64,000 nucleotides of DNA from Absidia repens (lineage: Eukaryota > Mucoromycota > Mucoromycetes > Mucorales > Cunninghamellaceae), in the NCBI GenBank assembly GCA_002105175.1, contig MCGE01000011.1, positions 930,001 to 994,000 on the forward strand, written 5' to 3'. Positions 11,690 through 23,296 of this stretch are shown here, piece after piece. How positions within the stretch are numbered: position 1 is the stretch's first letter; every line of letters starts with the position of its first letter. Below the pieces are notes generated by a model. It did no database searches. It was not told the origin of the DNA and saw only the letters and a program-made list of their open reading frames with translations. The position numbers were made by a program, and so were the translations under genes.

Positions 11690-12380
11690 GTCATAGTGGA
11701 ATAGAAAACAGAGTCTTGTCCATTCTTCGATAAGTCAGAGGATGGTTAAAAGAGGTATATTTTATTGAAGCACATAGGGAAAATTCTAAACTATAGGCTC
11801 ATTGTAAGAAAGGATTTAATGGAAGGATTTATTGGAGGGAGTATAGTGAGATTTGTGGAATGGTCAACAACAAGTTAATGAGACAATTGTAATATGGGAG
11901 CTAATATAATGTACACTACAAGAGCATGAGAAAGACTAATGAGGTATTTTTTTTTTAGTGAAGCATAACAATATATCCAAACGACGATGATACAAAAGGA
12001 TCTATTGCACGAGGCATGAGAGAGAAACTAATGGGATGTTTTCAATGAAGAAGCCAAAAAGAAACATACTTTATTTAGATATATATATACAAACTATGGA
12101 CAAACTAAAACTAACCTAAAGCTAAGTTAATGATGGGTTCAAAAAGCCAACTAATAGTGGTTTCAGATCCTAGATCCTAGATCCAAAATGAAAGGGTTGC
12201 CCCATGCATCTTATAATCCCTGAGCTGAAACCCCTTCTAAACTAGTCCTAACACCAATCTAAAAATCACCAGAACCTCAAAAAAGTTGAATGGCGAAGAA
12301 AAAAAAAGAAAGAGTACGAAAAATAAAAAACAGGGAAATTTTAAAAACACGTGGGTGGGATTTGAATGCCTTTTTTTGGG
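11690..12380 (-). repeat. Dispersed ~0.7 kb repeat family, copy A (inverted)
   Basis: Read on the minus strand this matches copies B, C and D in order. It has a CCCACCCACGTG-type head near 12340-12360, a pyrimidine tract, then the core TTAGGACTAGTTTAGAAGGG, CAGCTCAGGGATTATAAGA, a GCATGGGG...CCCTTTCATTTTGGAT block, the TTAGCTTTAGG region, and CATAGTTTGTATATATA. After that come degenerate units of the form TTCAATAAAA...CTCATGC, ending with ACCATCCTCTGAC near 11710. It has no conserved open frame. It is probably a nonautonomous mobile element or a noncoding RNA family. Confidence 0.75.
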
Positions 12381-13784
12381 GGGTCTCTCCAAAGGTTGAT
12401 TTTTTTCGTGGACACAAAACAGGAACATCTTTCTTCTTTTTCCATCTTTTGTTTTTTACAACAGTCAATACCTTATAACATATTCAACATAATTGTTCTC
12501 TTCTCATGACATTAACCAGAGCCATTCAACATTGGCAGCGCGGTTATTTTCTTTTTTCGTTTTCATTGCGGTCAAAGTGAAACCGTTCGGCTTTGGTTAG
12601 TTCTCCCCTCTACTGTACAATATTTGAATTATTCACTCACCGCAGAAATCATTGTCTTCCATCGTTGGCTGGACTACTGTACATAGTTTATTTCACGATA
12701 TGCTTATTGTACACAAGAAACCCTCACCACCACATATGTACCCCACACTCGCCCATATACATCCCTAATCGCCCAGTTTTGAATATGGTGTTACGATAAT
12801 AGCGTTATGATAGACTTTATGGTACAGTACTGTAGCTTAGCTAAACCATAGTTCATATTAGCATTTGAATAAAATCTGTTTTATCTTTTTTACTTTTTGC
12901 ACCGTTTCTCATACGTTTAATTTGTCGTCTTGAATGAACGTAACCACATTGTATGGTACTATATAGTACAGACAATAAGCGTGTACCAAAAAAAAAAAAC
13001 AAAAAAAACAGGATTATGGTAAATGTTTCTTGAATAGTTTAAATGCTGGCCAAGATGGATACATGAAAAAATAATCAATAATGAACGCATATAAAGTATA
13101 AAAAGTATAGCGCATTGGAAGATAAATAGAGTTTAACAATAGTTTGTTTAACACTTTCACTACAGCATGAGGTACTGTCTTTTTAGCTATATGCATGATA
13201 TGCAACCAGAAAATATAATTTCGCGACTTTGATATAGATTTGTAGCCACAAAACAAAAGCATAAAAAATAAAATTTCAATCAATGGCATGAGGAATAATA
13301 TCATTAATATACAATTTTATTATATAGTAAAAAATTTAAAACAAAGAATAAATCTAAAACTACAAACTAAACTACAGTAACTACGGCTTGAAGTAATATC
13401 AGGATTCCAAAGCAATCAACGCATTCCTATAACAAAAAAATGACACCCAAAAACAGAAACCCACCTCACCAAAAACAACCCTCACCAACACCCCACAATA
13501 ATACACCCCATCACCAACCCAACATCGTCAACGGCCAAAACACAAACACTAGGCACAAGTAGCAACCACAACACCCACGACAATATTGTTTGCGGTTGCC
13601 ACTGTTGAGATGATACTGCACTGAAACGCACAGGTGCTTTGCATTTTGTAATAAAAAAATGTCCCATCAAAGGTTCAAATTTTATTGTATAATAAGAAAT
13701 GCAAAGGTTCATAACAACAAAAATGGATAGAGAGAGACCCACACGAGCACAACAGTAGGAGGCGGGACCAAATATCAATCATAT
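12381..13784. other. Intergenic before the uS4 gene
   Basis: No firm gene. A 96-codon AT-rich minus-strand frame at 13014-13304 (hydrophobic, ending WPAFKLFKKHLP) has no recognisable features and may be chance. The stretch next to 13784 is the 3' flank of the uS4 gene. The rest is AT-rich sequence with several short homopolymer runs, for example at about 12988-13010. Confidence 0.4.
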
Positions 13785-14437
13785 CTATTCTTCGTCTTCT
13801 TCGTCAGCATCACCGCCAGCGGCAGCAGCAGCACGCTTTCTCTTGACACGACCAGCACGGCCACCACCATAGGGAGAGGTCAAAGCAAAGTCGATGTGCT
13901 TTTGGGATTCCAAACGGACAACGAAAGAAGGAACGTTGACAATTTGCTTACCAACACGGATGTGACGTTGACGGATCAAGACACGGGCATGATGGATAGA
14001 CTTGGCAAGACCAGACTTGAACACTTGGGTTTGGAGACGACGTTCCAAGAAATCTTCAATCTTGAGACCCAAAACGTAATCGAGCTTCATACGGTCTTCG
14101 GTCAACACCTATAAAAAAATAATAACATATATGTCAGTTTCACGAGTGGGCTTCTTACTAGTAAGCTTTGTATTTATGTACTTACACCAATGCGGACAAG
14201 ACGACGAATCAAGGCGTTACCTTCGAAGAGACGACGAGGATCCTTTTCATCCAAAGTCAAAAGTTCACGAGCAGCACGACGGATCTTGGACAAGGTCAAA
14301 CCAACACGCCAGACTTCCTTCTTGTTCTTGAGACCGTATTCACCAACCAACTTCAATTCTTGGTCGAGACGAGCGGATTCGAAAGGACGCTTGGGGACCT
14401 TGTAGGTCTTGCTGTAAGTTCTAGAAGCACCAGTCAT
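13785..14437 (-). CDS. rps9: 40S ribosomal protein uS4 (S9)
   Basis: A cytosolic small-subunit protein of about 190 residues that binds the 5' domain of 18S rRNA early in assembly. It starts [20 protein letters not shown] at 14437, the canonical eukaryotic S9 N-terminus. It is spliced once (about 14109-14185), joining LIRRLVRIG to [20 protein letters not shown]. The S4 RNA-binding region is visible as [24 protein letters not shown] sequence ([20 protein letters not shown]). The C-terminus is Lys/Arg/Ala-rich and then acidic, as in other fungi. Codon use is strongly biased, as expected for a highly expressed gene. It is divergent from eL21 with a 496-base gap. Confidence 0.97.
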
Positions 14438-14933
14438 CTTTGTTTAGTAAAGGAAAAAGGAAGAACAAAAAAACAAAAAAAACAAATCAAGGGCGTTTTG
14501 AAAAGAATTGACAATTTTTTTTTGAACATCCGCCGAAAATTTTTTTCTATTCACCGGATTGGCTTAATTATCCAAGCCACAGAAAAAGTCGCTCTTGGAT
14601 GGAAAAATTTTGTTTGGCGCTCAAGTCTTTTGAAGGCACGGCAAAAAAAAAACTTTGGGTGTGTTTCCTTCTCTCTTCCACATTTTAGACTCGTCAGGTA
14701 AACCTTGAGAGGATTGTCTATTTTTTTTCTCATTGCCTCGAAAACAACAACTTTCAACATTATACGATACTTGGCAGGATCTATTTCGAAATCGATGACC
14801 TTTGTTCCGTATAATGTCGTATTGTTTTGTTTTTTCACGGTGGCTTTGTTAATGTGTTTGACCCTTATACCTTTGTAATCGCATCTCATCCAATTTCTTT
14901 TTTTTTTTTGGTATATATTTTCTCTCATATAGA
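14438..14933. promoter_or_regulatory. Divergent promoter of uS4 and eL21
   Basis: The space between two divergent ribosomal protein starts. Pyrimidine tracts lie next to each start, on the minus strand near 14440-14480 and on the plus strand near 14897-14930 (TTTCTTTTTTTTTTT followed by TCTCTC). This fits pyrimidine-rich initiators of ribosomal protein genes. A shared regulatory element is likely but was not identified. Confidence 0.5.
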
Positions 14934-15675
14934 ATGCCTCACTCCTTCGGTCGTAAGTATCAGTAACAAACGCTCACGTGAAGGATGACACTGAAAAAAT
15001 AATGACTGATCTCCTCCTTTATTATACGATTAGTTCGTGCTCGTACCCGCCACATGTTCTCCCGTAACTTCCGGGAACATGGCTCCATCCCTTTGTCTAC
15101 TTACTTGAAGACCTACAAGGTTGGTGATATTGTTGACATCAAGGCTAACGCTGCTGTCCAAAAGGGTATGCCCCACAAGTTCTACCACGGGTATGTATTA
15201 TACTCCTTATTTTGTCATTTTATCGATACCAGGAAATCATCATTAACTGTATTACTTTTTTTTTTTTTACTTGATAGTCGCACTGGTGTTGTCTACAACG
15301 TCACCAAGTCCGCTGTTGGTGTGATCATCTACAAGAAGGTCGGTAGCCGTTACATGGAAAAGCGTGTGAACCTCCGTATTGAACACGTCAAGCACTCCAA
15401 GTGCCGTCAAGAATTCTTGGACCGTGTCAAGGAAAACGCTCAAAAGAAGAAGGATGCCCGTGCTGCTGGAAGTAAGTCATACAAAAAAAAAGAGGAGGGC
15501 GTCATTCATTTGTGTTATGATAGATACTTACCACACACATTCTCTTCTCATGTAATTTATAGTCAAGGTGAACCTCAAGCGTATCCCTGTTCAACCTCGT
15601 GAAGCTCGTCACGTCTCCACCGCTGACAATGTTCCCCAAACCATCACTGCCATCCCCTACGAAACTCTTTTGTAA
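14934..15675 (+). CDS. rpl21: 60S ribosomal protein eL21
   Basis: A cytosolic large-subunit protein of about 160 residues. Exon 1 is tiny (14934-14952, MPHSFG), then an 82-base intron leads into [20 protein letters not shown]. Two more introns (about 15191-15278 and 15471-15562) split [21 protein letters not shown] and [20 protein letters not shown]. Diagnostic segments are [32 protein letters not shown] and [20 protein letters not shown]. The protein ends [10 protein letters not shown] at 15675, close to other fungal eL21 proteins. Codon bias is high. The first-exon start is chosen because MPHS(F/Y)G is the family N-terminus. Confidence 0.97.
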
Positions 15676-16159
15676 ATGGGTGTTCCTTAAATGGTTTTTT
15701 TAGTGACATATCCTATTTTTTTTTTATTTGATCTCTCATGTTTTTAATAATAAAAAATTGATATTGTTTTTACTGGTGATTCTATTTGTCATTTTGGATT
15801 TTGTCTTTTTGTTGTTGTTGTTTGTTTTGTGCGGATAACTAGTTGATCTGTCATTAAGGTTGGCCTGTCAATCGATTGTCAATGCTTTAGGTAGGGGAAG
15901 TCATTGTTAGACATGTGATCAATTTTTTATACCTTTTTTCCCCTCCTTTTTTGTCTCGGCCAACTTTTTTTTTCGACTCCTTTTTTTTTTCTTCTTTCTA
16001 TTCACTAGTTGTTTTTTTTTATTTTTATTCTTCCCTTTTTTTTTCCCATTTCTTCCCTCACTTCTTCTCTATACCCTTATTTATCGTTATCTTATTTATA
16101 TACTTCTCTTCTACTTTATTACTCCATTCCCTATTCCCCACTATTTTAATTTTTGAGTC
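15676..16159. promoter_or_regulatory. 3' flank of eL21 and T/C-rich leader of Gbeta
   Basis: The first part carries the eL21 3' flank with AATAAAAAATTG near 15747. From about 15925 to 16140 the plus strand is an extended T/C-rich tract leading into the Gbeta start, the same polypyrimidine leader style seen before many genes here. Open frames through it are low-complexity Phe/Ser/Leu and are not real. Confidence 0.5.
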
Positions 16160-16356
16160 ATGAACGACGATGCCAACATGGAGATACGCATAACTTCTGC
16201 GCGGCGTGAAGCCGAAACCCTTAAAGAAAGAATCAAGCAGCGCCGAGAAGCTTTAACTGATACAACACGCAAGTAAAAAACTGATAATAGTAGTGGTAGT
16301 GAAGAAGGGAGGCTGGGCGTATTGGGTGAAGGAAGGAGACGTGTGTATGTTCAATA

Positions 16357-16395
<39 letters not shown>

Positions 16396-17593
16396 GGGAC
16401 ATGTGTAGGTGTGTGTGTAACTGAATTGACTAACAAAGACGTGCCTGATTATTATTATTATTTTCAATAGTGGAAGAAATGGCCAAAGAAGTGGAATCTT
16501 TATCCAAGCTGTCATTAAAAACTAGACGCACAATGAAAGGTCATTTGGCGAAAATCTACTCGATGCATTGGGCGACAGACAAACGGCACTTGGTATCCGC
16601 TTCGCAGGATGGTAAATTGATCGTATGGGATGCCTATACTGCCAACAAAATACATGCGATTCCATTACGGTCTTCTTGGGTGATGACTTGCTCCTATGCT
16701 CCCTCAGGGGATTTTGTGGCCTGTGGCGGATTGGACAATATTTGCTCGATTTATAACCTCAAAACCAGAGATGGTCCCGTCCGTCCTGCCCGTGAATTGT
16801 CAGCTCATACAGGTTACCTCAGCTGTTGCCGATTTATTGACGATAGACGTATCTTATCCTCTTCTGGTGATATGACTTGTATGCTTTGGGATATTGATGC
16901 TGGTGTCAAAATCGAAGAATTCTCAGATCATGTTAGTGATGTAATGAGGTAAGACTGAAAAAAAAAAAAATAGGAGGTCAAAGGAGAGAGAGACATAGTG
17001 TGAGCGTGTGTGTGTACCAGTGGAGTATTGACGACCTTTTTTTTTATTATCATCGTTTTTAGTCTTTCTCTCTCACCATCTTCACCCAATATCTTCGTTA
17101 CTGGTGCTTGTGATTCAACAGCTAAAGTATGGGATATACGCAGTCGACAATGTGTGCAGACATTTGCCGGACATGATGCTGACATCAACTCAGTGCAATT
17201 TTTCCCAAGTGGTAATGCTTTTGCGACTGGATCTGATGATGCTAGCTGTCGACTGTTTGATTTACGTGCGGATTGTGAACTGGGTGTGTATTCGGACGAT
17301 TCTATTTTATCAGGCATCACCTCCATTGCTTTCTCCTCCTCTGGAAGGTTATTATTTGCTGGTTATGATGATTACAATTGTCTTGTATGGGATACCTTGA
17401 AAAACGAACGGTTGGCTACGCTTATGGGTCATGACAACCGAATCTCTTGTTTAGGCGTAGCAAGTGATGGATTGGCGCTCTGCACTGGAAGCTGGGATTC
17501 CACACTGAAGGTAAAGAGAAGGAAAAACGATGCCGAGAGAAAAAAGGATCAGGATGCTAATAGAATCACTTTCTTTTGTAGATATGGACATGA
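16160..17593 (+). CDS. gpb1: Heterotrimeric G-protein beta subunit
   Basis: A seven-blade WD40 Gbeta that pairs with Ggamma at the plasma membrane. The spliced product is 348 residues from exons 16160-16268, 16471-16948, 17063-17510 and 17582-17593. The N-terminal coiled coil reads [20 protein letters not shown]. Intron 1 must use a GC donor (C|GCAAGT at 16269) so that TDTT joins [11 protein letters not shown]; a GT donor one step later would break the frame. It continues [69 protein letters not shown] and ends [11 protein letters not shown], matching the Gbeta GSWDSxLKIWN end. The last exon codes only IWT. The first intron contains an A tract of about 30. Confidence 0.96.
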
Positions 17594-18557
17594 AGCTTAG
17601 TATTAATATACTTATTTAGTTTTATTATTTATTTAATACGTTTTTATACTATCATAATATAATAAAGTATCAATATTTTGGTGTATTTTTGTATGATCGG
17701 TTTTATATGTTTGTCCGTAGGGATTGGGGAGTAGTAGGGTGAGGAAATTGGAAGGTATATGGTGTATGCGTATTAAACTGAAGGATCAAATAAGCTTTTA
17801 TTTATAAATCAGCTTGTTCAAGTCTAAATGAATACAGGGAGGATGGTGTATTGGTATTCTTTTGATGTCAAAGCTAAGCTAATAAATGGTATTTTTTTAT
17901 TCTTTTGTTTTTTGTGTACTTTGAAGAGATGTGGCCCAAAAAGGTAGTTTTCAGGGGATGATGTAATGCTGACTTGTGAATATTCTCAATGGCTATTGGC
18001 ATTTTGTTGATTATTCTCCTAGATGGTGTCATCAGTTGCTGTATATGCTACTTTATTGCATCATAATCACATCGAGAATATTACCAATGACAGGCCGAAT
18101 ATCGGCTAACGGAGCTTATCTTGACGGAAAAAATAAAAATCGAAGTGTATCAATCCGTGCACAACCTTAACGCTTTATTCACTTGTATCCTTGGGCAGAT
18201 TTTTATTTTCCAGTTTCATAGAAAGTTGCCATTTCTGTGAGAGCCAGGGCAATATGAATTTAAATCTCCGATATGCTTGCGGGTGATCGAGAGAGGCGTG
18301 CTCAGTGTGGGAAATATCGACTCCTATCTTATTCACGCACGGCACATACCCCCGTTTCATCATCCATCCTAACGCATGAATTATTTTCCTTCTTTATATT
18401 TTTTCTTACAGCACATTCAAACGTTTAAAGGTAAAAAATAAAAACCCTACCGAAGAAACCACCCATTGAAAAAAAAAAACATTTATTCCTTGTCCGACAA
18501 GCAAAACTCACTTCTTTTCTCTGTAATATAATATTTATTTGATTGATCCCATTTATC
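17594..18557. other. Intergenic between Gbeta and lipoate ligase
   Basis: The Gbeta 3' flank has AATAAAG near 17660. No supported coding sequence follows; a 62-codon minus-strand frame at 18175-18363 has no recognisable features. The last 150 bases are AT-rich with a short pyrimidine stretch before the start at 18558. Confidence 0.5.
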
Positions 18558-19956
18558 ATGGCCTTGTATAGACCTTTACTTCTACCAATGATAAGAAAAC
18601 AAACTTTTGGACGTCCTTCCATACGCACATCGTCTATGCGTACGTTGTCCTCCTCAACAGAAATACCAACACCCTCCAACAATGTCGATTGTTACATCTC
18701 CAATATCCACGATCCATATACCAACTTGGCGATAGAAGAATGGCTACTTCGAAGCACTGATCCCAAACGATACATTCTCTTTTTGTGGCGAAATCGGAAT
18801 TGTGTGGTTGTGGGACGAAATCAAAACCCTTTCCAAGAATGCAATCTACGATTTATGAAAAACAATAACATTCCACTAGTACGAAGACGATCTGGAGGTG
18901 GAGCAGTCTATCACGTAATAACCTCCTATATATGACGCATACAAGACCATTTCTCTTACTCATATATGTCGTATTTTTCTTTAGGATATGGGGAACTCTA
19001 TTTATACCATTTTTATGCCAAGGGAATCCTTCTCTCGAAAAGCGAATGCAGAATTGGTATCGAAGGCGTTATTACAGTTGGACATTCCAGCCAGCGTCAA
19101 TGATCGTCATGATATTGTGGTGGATAATCATAAAGTATCTGGAAGTGCTTACAAGATTATCAGTGCAAGAGCCTATCACCATGGTACCATGCTTGTGGAT
19201 GCTAACACTGCCAATTTGAAAGGATGTTTATCAAAGAAATACATGAACAAGGTATATGAAAAGAACAAGAGAAAGATGATGATGATGACTTAAAGTCTTC
19301 TCCTTGTAAATAGTCTGGGATGCAATCAAAAGGGGTTGAATCCGTTCCGTCTCCTGTCACCAATTTACGGGAATACTCATACACCGTGGATCACCAACAA
19401 TTCTGTGAATCGGTATTAAAGGAATTCGAAAAGGAATACAACGATGGTGTGAATGTCCGGCCAATGATTATCGACGAAACCAATATTCAAGAATTACCTG
19501 AACAAGTGGAAAACACTCGACAAGAACTTTGTACCTGGGAATGGATGTATGGTCAAACTCCTGAATTTACTCACGCTATGGACAATGAATTTGAATGGGG
19601 TCATGTGGTAAGTAAAAAAAAAAAAAAAAAAAAAAAAGTAGGATCGAACATACCATTGTGTTCTTTCTCGCTCATTCATTTGATTATATTATACATATAT
19701 ATATAAATAGAATGTCTTTCTTCGATCAAGGCATGGTGTGATTACGGAATCAGAAGTGACAACTGACTCGGTTAGTGCCCATGAAGTCACTGTGGTGTCA
19801 GCGCTATCCATTGCTTTGAAAGGATGTCGCTACTCTGAACGGGCTGCTCAAGATGCCATTGACAAGATCAGTATGGAAATCCCTGGATTAATTAATGAAG
19901 AAAACAAGGCTATTGCGGATGGAATTATTGCTTGGATGGAAAACAAACTTGGATAA
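18558..19956 (+). CDS. Lipoate-protein ligase A family
   Basis: A mitochondrial enzyme that attaches lipoate to the E2/GcvH lipoyl domains (LplA/Aim22/Lip3 type). The start at 18558 gives MALYRPLLLPMIRKQTFGRP, an Arg/Ser-rich presequence extending through SSMRTLSSS. The catalytic fold begins YISNIHDPYTNLAIEEWLL, then FLWRNRNCVVVGRNQNPFQE and the signature RRRSGGGAVYH joined by splicing to DMGNSIYTI. DNHKVSGSAYKIISARAYHH GTMLV carries the lysine that contacts lipoyl-AMP. The accessory domain includes ELCTWEWMYGQTPEFTH. Introns are at about 18916-18984, 19252-19315 and 19609-19710; the third contains an A20 run. It ends ADGIIAWMENKLG. The sequence shows the family clearly; whether it is the only lipoylation route is unknown. 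Confidence 0.93.
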
Positions 19957-20296
19957 TGAAAGTGAAAGAGAAGGAGAAGGAGGAAGGGGGGGAATATCCT
20001 TCGTTTTAGGGGTAGTTAGTAATAGATTTGTCTTCTTATTTTTGTCCTCGGGACCTTTTTTATTATTTTTTTTATTTGACTTCTTTATATTCTTTTGAAA
20101 TAAAAAATGCCATTGTACTTTGACCGATTGAATTTATTCGACCTTTTGTCTTCCTTTTTTTTTTTTAACTGTTGTCTCTTTGATTTTGATTTTGTACTTT
20201 TTGTCTCTGACTTTTTTGATTGCTGTCGACAATACCCTTTTCTTTTTTTTCTTCATTTTTTTTTGTATATTTATCTGTTGATATCACACTCTTTTC
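19957..20296. promoter_or_regulatory. T/C-rich leader before the small PHY-rich gene
   Basis: The 3' flank of the lipoate ligase (AAATAAAAAATG near 20098) grades into a T-rich tract (about 20120-20275) leading to the start at 20297. The tract resembles the leaders of other genes in the window. No other feature is seen. Confidence 0.45.
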
Positions 20297-20599
20297 ATGG
20301 GAAACGTACTAGGCTTACCGCCGGCCATGCAACGCAACCAGATTCCACATTGGTACACTAACGAACCTTTAGGTACGACTACCACAATGAGTAGACCAGA
20401 TAATGCTCCAATTATAACTCCGTCTAATCCACACCCTTACCCGATTTACTCTCCACCTATGCATGCCCTACCGACCTATTATCACCCAATTTATCCACAC
20501 TACCTTTATTACCCTCAGCATGCCATGATGTTTCCTCCATGGCCACTACGTTATCCGCCTTTTATGCCCCACCCTATACATTACGCAATGTCTTTTTAG
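20297..20599 (+). CDS. Small Pro/His/Tyr-rich protein with possible N-myristoylation site
   Basis: A single-exon 100-residue frame. It begins MGNVLGLPPAMQRNQIPHWY; Gly2 with a small residue at position 6 (Gly) is a weaker myristoylation context. The rest is rich in Pro, His, Tyr and Met (for example HPYPIYSPPMHALPTYYHPI) and has no known domain. Support for a real gene comes from the pyrimidine leader, balanced codons and a poly(A)-like AAAATAAAAG at about 20660. The function is unknown. It could be a lineage-specific peripheral membrane or metal-binding protein, which is only inference. Confidence 0.6.
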   Translation: MGNVLGLPPAMQRNQIPHWYTNEPLGTTTTMSRPDNAPIITPSNPHPYPIYSPPMHALPTYYHPIYPHYLYYPQHAMMFPPWPLRYPPFMPHPIHYAMSF

Positions 20600-21280
20600 C
20601 GCAAATTTCTATTCAATGTTTAGTATATCATATTATTGCTTTTTTGTTTTTGCTGTAGAAAAATAAAAGTTCTATGAGCCCAGCTGTCGTAATCAACGCT
20701 TCGTCTAATCGTCGTTTTTTTAGGGGGGTATATAATAAAACATTTATGTCTTTTACAGCAGAAAAAAGAAATATAAAAACTAGAACCTTATATCAACAAT
20801 ACAACTCGTAATTAATAATAAAAGATGTGTGTCAGTTCATGAGTATTAATCGATGCCATAAACAACTGAAATATGGAAGTGCTGTGGAGATGCTATAGGT
20901 CGAAAACACGAACCTTCCTGGCACTTTTTTTTTGTGGTATCATATAAACCTTATGATATAATAAAATAAAATAATAAGGGAAGGTGTTTCTGGATTTGAG
21001 AGAAGCTGGGTAATGGTAGGTTCCTGAACCAGGAGTGAAGTAGGTAGGCACCTATGTCATCCCGGACTCACATAGGAACACTATGATACATATGTCATAT
21101 AGTATCTTATGAACTACTGTAGACATTCATTAAAGTCATATAAATAATTTTTTATTGTAAAATAATATCAACTAAGAGAGTAAACAATTCTGATGGAAGT
21201 GACAAACTATGATAAGCAAAGGACGGGTGAGCTTGTGATTCTACGGTGTGTAGGAAACTACTACAAAGTAAAATGCTTTT
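20600..21280. other. Intergenic with left flank of repeat copy B
   Basis: No gene is supported. Near 21238-21247 the sequence ATTCTACGGTG appears, a short motif also found in the same relative place upstream of repeat copies C and D. AT-rich filler otherwise. Confidence 0.4.
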
Positions 21281-21282
21281 TA

Positions 21283-22000
21283 AAATCCCGCCCACATGAA
21301 TATTTATTTTGGCTCATTTTTATTTTCCCACTCTCTCTTTCTTTCTTTTAATTTTCTTCTTTTTTTTTTCACCATTCCGCTTTCTTGACGTTATGTTAGA
21401 CTTAGATTAGTGTTAGGTCTAGTTTAGAAGGGGTTTCATCTCAGGGATTACAACATATATGGGGAAACACTTTCATTTTGGATTCAGGATTTAGGTCCAT
21501 TCATTAGATGACCTTCGATGTCTTCATTAGCTTAGCTTAGCTTAATTTAGTTTGTCGATAGTTTGTATCTACATGTCAATAAAACATATCACTTTTATTT
21601 GCTTGAATGAAGAATATCTCGTTAGACTCTCTGATATGTTGTGCGATAGATTCCATTTTACCACCAATCCCTTTTAGATTCATGTTGACAATTGTTCTTC
21701 TTCAATAAAAAAATATCTCTTTCGTCCTTCTCATGTCCTGCATAGTATATTAGCTCCGTTTTTAGAATTGTCCCTTTAGACTCGTTTTGACCATTCCTCT
21801 GTTCTCCTAATAGTCTCACTCGTTTTACCTTTTTCATATCCCTTGTTACAAAACCTCCCCCCCCCCTCTTCCGGAATGTGTATACTAAAAAAAAGTGTTG
21901 TGATAGACAACTTTGTCCAGCCGTCATATTCAGTATTTGTGTAAAGAAGATAAAAAATAGGTAAGGTGGTTTTGCCATATCTATCATTTCACACTTTGAT
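21283..22000 (+). repeat. Dispersed ~0.7 kb repeat family, copy B
   Basis: The head is AAATCCCGCCCACATGAA at 21283, then a pyrimidine tract to about 21370. The core follows: TTAGATTAGTGTTAGGTCTA, GTTTAGAAGGGGTTTCATCT, CAGGGATTACAACATATATG and CTTTCATTTTGGATTCAGGA. Next come the TTAGCTTAGCTTAG region, ATAGTTTGTATCTACATG, and degenerate TTCAATAAAA...TCTC...CTCATGTCCT units. Similarity to copies A, C and D runs through about 22000. There is no shared reading frame. Its position between unrelated genes and its copy number in this window point to a mobile or multicopy noncoding element. Confidence 0.75.
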
Positions 22001-22631
22001 GGGCATTCCTTCGCGACGCCTATAGTTGTGATCGGCGTTCTGGTGACTACATAGTGAAAATTTTAAGAGTTCTTGGGAAACGGAGAAGGTTTTTATGTTA
22101 CATATATATTTGGAGCTATTCAGAGTATGCTGCAGAGTTGAAGGTTTAGGTGTTGGTGGTGGAAAAGGTTGATTTTTTTAAAGAATATTTTTCGCGAGTA
22201 TAATGCATCTTCTTTTTTTCAGTCATAGAATCTGGTCGAGACTTTTGGCCTGACTACGGAAATACGGTCAATTATGTCACCGTAGACATCAAATGTCTAA
22301 ATAATTGACAAGTTGTCAACGGAGCAATCCCGCCGAAATAAAAATAAATAAAAATAGCGGGTAGTGAAATGTTGCCAGATATGGCATAAACGCTAAATGG
22401 ATTAAGAAGAAACCACATATACTTATGTATATTAATATAGATAATCATAGTATATTTTTTATTTTTTATTATGACACAGAGTGTCACAGGAAAAGGCATA
22501 AGATAAAAAGAAGCTAAAAGTACATTTTGGAGAAGGGGAAGGGAATGAAGGGATCGGCCATATCATAAAAAAAACAAAAATGAGTGGCGGGGTATCAAAC
22601 AAATGAAAATGAAACAATGAGAAAAAAAAAA
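22001..22631. other. Intergenic, 3' side of cyclin gene
   Basis: Nothing coding is supported. It has AT-rich sequence and a plus-strand TCTAAATAATTGACAAG region near 22290. The last 100 bases are A-rich on the plus strand, consistent with the 3' flank of the minus-strand cyclin gene. Confidence 0.4.
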
Positions 22632-23296
22632 TTATAAGCCTAGATCCACTCGATGGTGAAGAACGAAACGATTGACGGTTTGATCATCAACCCAACACTG
22701 ATATTGAATCAGTTTCAAAAACGCCCGTTCCATTTGATCAATTTCTTGAGGATGAAATAATCCATCACATAATTTATATACACCATGATTTGTTAATGTG
22801 GTAGGTGCCCATGTACTACCCTGAAGGAATTTCGATGCAATCATAAGCGAGCCTAGTAACAATCGATGGCTTGTATCTATTCATTGTTTTTTTTTTAAAA
22901 AAAAAAAAAAGAAAAGTTGTCAGCTCTAGTATACCCAGCGGGTTTGGGGGACATGTTTGGATATTTACCATGGTTCCCGACAGCGTTCTTCGGTAAAGAA
23001 GATTTGGCTCGATCTAAGTATATCAACGCGACAAGGGCAGTGCGTACGTTAATTTCAGCTGCGAATGTGATTTTTTGAATAAAATAAAGGAGTTCAGGAA
23101 GTGGTCGTCCACGAATGGATGGTAAGGTGGAGCCAGCCCTGAGACTGCATTTGATAGGTAGAAGGTCGCATAAAGTGATGGCAATAAAATCTACTAGGAC
23201 TGAAGGTAGTCGCCGATGGATGAGTTTGGAAGATGTGATCGATGATGTTGAAGGACTGCAAGAAAGTGACAATAAAGGTGGGGTATGATGAAGCAT
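22632..23296 (-). CDS. Pcl/Pho80-type cyclin-box protein
   Basis: A short cyclin with a single cyclin box, resembling Pho85-partner (Pcl/Pho80, PF08613-type) cyclins. The start at 23296 gives MLHHTPPLLSLSCSPSTSSI. The box begins FIQKITFAAEINVRTALVAL then IYLDRAKSSL. Splicing out about 22880-22969 joins AVGNH to DTSHRLLLGSLMIASKFLQG, the diagnostic cyclin HRLLLGxLMxASKF segment. KLIQYQCWVDDQTVNRFV near the end fits helix 5 of the box. It is about 190 residues. A CDK-binding role in phosphate, glycogen or cell-cycle control is inferred from the family only. A missed upstream exon is possible. Confidence 0.85.

Noticed and set aside
13014..13304. A 96-codon AT-rich minus-strand frame
   Set aside because: Possibly a small membrane protein, but codon use is AT-driven and no family was recognised. 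It was left as a note in the intergenic entry.
13482..13778. A 98-codon minus-strand open frame next to the uS4 stop
   Set aside because: It lies in the immediate 3' flank of a highly expressed gene, with hydrophobic low-information sequence and no start context or leader.
14953..15034. A C/D snoRNA in eL21 intron 1
   Set aside because: GGATGAC and CTGA-like strings occur, but the spacing is too short for a C/D snoRNA and no stem was found.
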